The notes under the pieces were generated by a model that saw only the letters and a program-made list of their open reading frames with translations, was not told the DNA's origin and searched no databases. From an uncultured Hyphomicrobiales bacterium (lineage in GTDB: Bacteria > Pseudomonadota > Alphaproteobacteria > Rhizobiales > Beijerinckiaceae), in the NCBI GenBank assembly GCA_903932535.1, contig CAIZGR010000430.1, positions 1-52,330 on the forward strand: a stretch of DNA of 52,330 nucleotides. Reading direction: 5' to 3'. Below are positions 49,591 to 52,330 of this stretch, in pieces. How positions within the stretch are numbered: the stretch's first letter is position 1; the number at the start of each line of letters is the position of its first letter. Both the position numbers and the translations under genes were made by a program.

Positions 49591-51135
49591 GTGGCGACCA
49601 TCAGTCCTTCGACCGCAGAAATCGTCAGGCAGAGCGGCGTCGTGCCCGGCGCGGAATACCTGCTCGAGGTGTCGGACGTCCGCAAAGCCTTCCCCGGCGT
49701 GCTGGCGCTCGACGACGTCAGCTTCCGGCTGAAGCGAGGCCACGTTCACGCCCTGATGGGCGAGAACGGCGCCGGCAAGTCGACGCTGATGAAGATCATC
49801 GCGGGCATCTACACGCCCGATTCCGGCTCCTTCAAACTGAAGGGGCAGGAGATCAAGCTGACGTCGCCGCTCGACGCGCTTCAGTACGGCATCGCCATGA
49901 TCCATCAGGAACTGAACCTGATGAACTCCATGACGGTGGCCGAAAACATCTGGATCCGCCGCGAGCCGCTGAACAGTCTCGGCTTCGTGCGCCACGAGGA
50001 GATGCGGCGGCGAACCAAGGCGCTGTTCGAGCGGCTCGACATCCCCCTCGACCCCGACGCCGAGGTGCGGGATCTCTCCGTCGCCAATCGTCAGATGATC
50101 GAGATCGCAAAGGCGGTTTCCTACGATTCCGACGTGCTCATCATGGACGAGCCGACGTCGGCGCTGACCGAGCGCGAGGTCGAGCATCTCTTCAAGATCA
50201 TCCGGACGCTGAAGGCCCAGGGCAAGGGCATCATCTACATCACCCACAAGATGAATGAGCTGTTCGAGATCGCCGACGAGGTGTCGGTGTTCCGCGACGG
50301 CCGCTTCGTCGGCGAGCACGCCGCAGCCGACGTCACCCGCGACGAGATCATCCACCTGATGGTCGGGCGCGAGATCACCCAGATGTTCCCGAAGGAGACG
50401 GCGCCGATCGGCGACGTCGCGCTCTCGGTTCGCGACCTCGGCCTCGAAGGCAAGTTCCGCGGAATCTCGTTCGATCTGCGCAAGGGCGAGATTCTCGGCT
50501 TTTCCGGCCTCGTCGGCTCCGGGCGCAGCAACGTCGCCGAAACCCTGTTCGGCGTGACGCCCGCCACCTCCGGCGAGATCCTGATCGACGGCAAGCAAAT
50601 CGCCATCAGGAATCCCGGCGTCGCGATGGACGCCGGCATGGCGTTTCTCACCGAGGACCGCAAGGAGAGCGGCTGCTTCCTGCTGCTCGACATCATGGCC
50701 AACATGCAGATGGCGCTCCTGCGCGAGGGCTATGCGACGGCGGGCTTCGTCAAGGAGCGCGTTATCGAAGCGCTCTGCCTACAGCAGAAGAACCGCCTCC
50801 GGATCCGCACGCCGGACCTCGAGGAGCCGATCATCAATCTCTCCGGCGGCAATCAGCAGAAGGTGCTGATCGCCCGCTGGCTGATGATCAAACCCAGGAT
50901 TCTCATCCTCGACGAGCCGACCCGCGGCATCGACGTCGGCGCCAAGGCCGAGATCCACAAGCTCATCTCCGAACTCGCCGGCCAGGGCGTCGCGGTCCTG
51001 ATGATCTCGTCGGAACTGCCGGAAGTGCTCGGCATGAGCGACCGCATCCTCGTCATGCACGAGGGCCGGATGACCGGAATCGTCGACCGCAAGGACGCAA
51101 CCCAGGTCCGGATCATGGAACTCGCGTCGCAGTAG
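49591..51135 (+). CDS. iatA: Inositol/sugar ABC transporter ATPase (IatA-like)
   Basis: A 514-residue ATPase with two ABC domains of the CUT2/RbsA type. The first has Walker [10 protein letters not shown], signature region [13 protein letters not shown] and [11 protein letters not shown]. The second has the degenerate P-loop [12 protein letters not shown] but a full signature [15 protein letters not shown] and [19 protein letters not shown]. It powers uptake of the ligand brought by IbpA. The start is a GTG at 49591 after GGGACGGAG. No ATG fits the frame. It follows ibpA after two hairpins and precedes the permease by 33 bases. Confidence 0.93.
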   Translation: MATISPSTAEIVRQSGVVPGAEYLLEVSDVRKAFPGVLALDDVSFRLKRGHVHALMGENGAGKSTLMKIIAGIYTPDSGSFKLKGQEIKLTSPLDALQYGIAMIHQELNLMNSMTVAENIWIRREPLNSLGFVRHEEMRRRTKALFERLDIPLDPDAEVRDLSVANRQMIEIAKAVSYDSDVLIMDEPTSALTEREVEHLFKIIRTLKAQGKGIIYITHKMNELFEIADEVSVFRDGRFVGEHAAADVTRDEIIHLMVGREITQMFPKETAPIGDVALSVRDLGLEGKFRGISFDLRKGEILGFSGLVGSGRSNVAETLFGVTPATSGEILIDGKQIAIRNPGVAMDAGMAFLTEDRKESGCFLLLDIMANMQMALLREGYATAGFVKERVIEALCLQQKNRLRIRTPDLEEPIINLSGGNQQKVLIARWLMIKPRILILDEPTRGIDVGAKAEIHKLISELAGQGVAVLMISSELPEVLGMSDRILVMHEGRMTGIVDRKDATQVRIMELASQ

Positions 51136-51168
51136 CGCCGCCCGTCGAAGCCCAAGGAAACAAAGACC

Positions 51169-52203
51169 ATGGCCACCGACACTTCGACCGCCTCGTCTCC
51201 TTCCGCCGCAGAGACGCCCGCCGCCGGGCGACGGCGCCTTCCTCCGGAGCTCAGCATCCTCGGCGTCATGATCGGCATGATGCTGCTTTTCGAAGTCCTC
51301 GGCTGGCTCTTCGTCGGCCAGAGCTTCATCGCCAATCCCCTGCGCCTCAAGATCATGATCCTGCAGGAATCGGAGATCGGCATCATCGCCGTCGGCGTCA
51401 CCCAGACCATCATCATCGCCGGCATCGACCTCTCGTCCGGCTCGGTCGTCGGCATGACGGCGATGATCTCGGCGAGCCTCGCGCAGGCAGCCGACGCCCC
51501 GCATGCGGTCTATCCGGCTCTCACGGGCCTCAACCCGATCTTCCCGGTGGCGGCGGGACTCCTGTGCGGACTCCTCGTCGGCGTCGTCAACGGCTGGCTG
51601 ATCGCCTACACAAAAATCCCGCCGTTCATCGCGACGCTCGGCATGATGGTGTCGGCGCGCGGCGTCGCCAACTGGTACACGAACGGCCAGCCGATCGGGA
51701 ACCTGACCGACTCCTTCGCCGAGATCGGCGCGGGCTGGTGGCCGGTGATCATCTTCCTCGGCGTCGCCTTCATCTTCCACATCGCGCTGCGCTACACCCG
51801 CTACGGCAAGTTCACCTACGCCATCGGCGCGAATCCGCTCGCCGCCCGGGTCTCGGGCATCAACGTCGAACGCCACACCGTGCTCGTCTACATGTTCGCG
51901 GGGCTTCTCTCGGGCCTGTGCGGCGTCGTGCACACGGCCCGCGCCATCAGCGGCCAGGCGGGCGTCGGCATGGGCTTCGAACTCGACGCGATCGCCGCCG
52001 CGGTGATCGGCGGAACCTCGCTCTCGGGCGGAGTCGGACGCATGACCGGCACCGTGATCGGCGCGATCATCCTCGGCATCCTGACCTCTGGTTTCACTTT
52101 CCTCAACGTCGACGCGCACTACCAGGAGATCATCAAGGGCGGCGTGATCATCGCCGCCGTGGTCGCCGACCAGTACCGGCAGCGCCGGCGGAAGTCGGTG
52201 TGA
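51169..52203 (+). CDS. iatP: Inositol/sugar ABC transporter permease (IatP-like)
   Basis: A 344-residue inner-membrane permease of the CUT2/RbsC type with eight to ten helices. Motifs are TIIIAGIDLSSGSVVGM, KIPPFIATLGMMVSARG, YAIGANPLAARVSGINV and AAAVIGGTSLSGGVGRMTGTVIGAIILGIL. Unlike the permease at 35403, it is complete to the C-terminal basic tail QYRQRRRKSV. AAGGAAAC precedes the ATG. It completes the three-part transporter. Confidence 0.95.
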   Translation: MATDTSTASSPSAAETPAAGRRRLPPELSILGVMIGMMLLFEVLGWLFVGQSFIANPLRLKIMILQESEIGIIAVGVTQTIIIAGIDLSSGSVVGMTAMISASLAQAADAPHAVYPALTGLNPIFPVAAGLLCGLLVGVVNGWLIAYTKIPPFIATLGMMVSARGVANWYTNGQPIGNLTDSFAEIGAGWWPVIIFLGVAFIFHIALRYTRYGKFTYAIGANPLAARVSGINVERHTVLVYMFAGLLSGLCGVVHTARAISGQAGVGMGFELDAIAAAVIGGTSLSGGVGRMTGTVIGAIILGILTSGFTFLNVDAHYQEIIKGGVIIAAVVADQYRQRRRKSV

Positions 52204-52271
52204 CGCCAATGGCGGCGCGGACCGCGCCGCCCCATTCAAACCCTCTCCAACCTCTTCGACAGGAACGGCCC

Positions 52272-52330
52272 ATGACCACCCGCGCGATCAAGTTCGGCTT
52301 CAACCACATGATTGATCCCGCGCTGACCCC
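52272..52330 (+). CDS. Start of an unidentified gene (cut by right edge)
   Basis: Only 19 codons are present, beginning MTTRAIKFGFNHMID. AGGAACGG lies before the ATG, 68 bases after the permease gene, so it probably belongs to the transporter operon. The start resembles sugar-phosphate isomerase/epimerase TIM-barrel proteins that go with inositol transporters, but this is too short to assign. Confidence 0.5.
   Translation, partial: MTTRAIKFGFNHMIDPALT

Overview
The window is GC-rich, densely packed bacterial DNA. Gene order (tlyA next to an RNA methyltransferase, murC then murB, a YfgM-like gene before der), RpiR- and GntR-type regulators and the inositol gene set all point to an alphaproteobacterium, most likely of the Hyphomicrobiales/Rhizobiales. 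I cannot name the genus from sequence alone.

Left part (1-11.5 kb): an RNA-modification pair (TrmA/RlmD-type methyltransferase overlapping tlyA), a LysE exporter, a small exported protein, a broken SLC13/ArsB-like transporter, a modular GH18 chitinase without a visible signal peptide, an exported gamma-glutamylcyclotransferase-like protein, a lysozyme-inhibitor-like protein, the remnant of a short-chain dehydrogenase, a small periplasmic protein and ftsH.

Redox island (12.2-22.6 kb): the most unusual region. One strand carries an apparent operon: HiPIP, a fused monoheme cytochrome-porin resembling Cyc2, a CHRD-domain protein, and a monoheme cytochrome c. Around it lie two more HiPIP-type proteins, a PepSY protein with cytochrome b561, a two-component system preceded by one of the HiPIPs, bacterioferritin and a diheme cytochrome c peroxidase. 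Together these suggest electron transfer across the outer membrane, with Fe(II) oxidation or electron uptake from outside the cell as a hypothesis, plus iron storage and peroxide handling.

Housekeeping part (22.9-32.5 kb): YfgM-like protein, der, acyl-CoA synthetase, a membrane protein, riboflavin synthase, an orphan NMT1-type binding protein, tRNA-Pro(CGG), and a tightly coupled murC-amidotransferase-murB operon.

Sugar and inositol part (32.6 kb to the end): a hydroxyacid dehydrogenase diverges from a sugar ABC transporter whose permease is cut off and joined to the tail of an unrelated LVIVD-type protein. A GntR regulator follows. Then comes a myo-inositol catabolic operon on the minus strand (iolG, iolC-DUF2090, iolD, iolB, a second Gfo/Idh/MocA dehydrogenase), divergent from an RpiR-type regulator, and next a transaldolase-like gene divergent from iolE. 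Last is a complete ibpA-iatA-iatP-like inositol ABC transporter and the start of one more gene. Palindromes of the form GGAA-N6-TTCC sit in front of iolG/rpiR and ibpA, with weaker versions before iolE, suggesting a single IolR regulon. No iolA/mmsA is seen, so the last step must be encoded elsewhere. Dispersed palindromic repeats occur in several intergenic regions. I see no CRISPR array, phage or insertion sequence.
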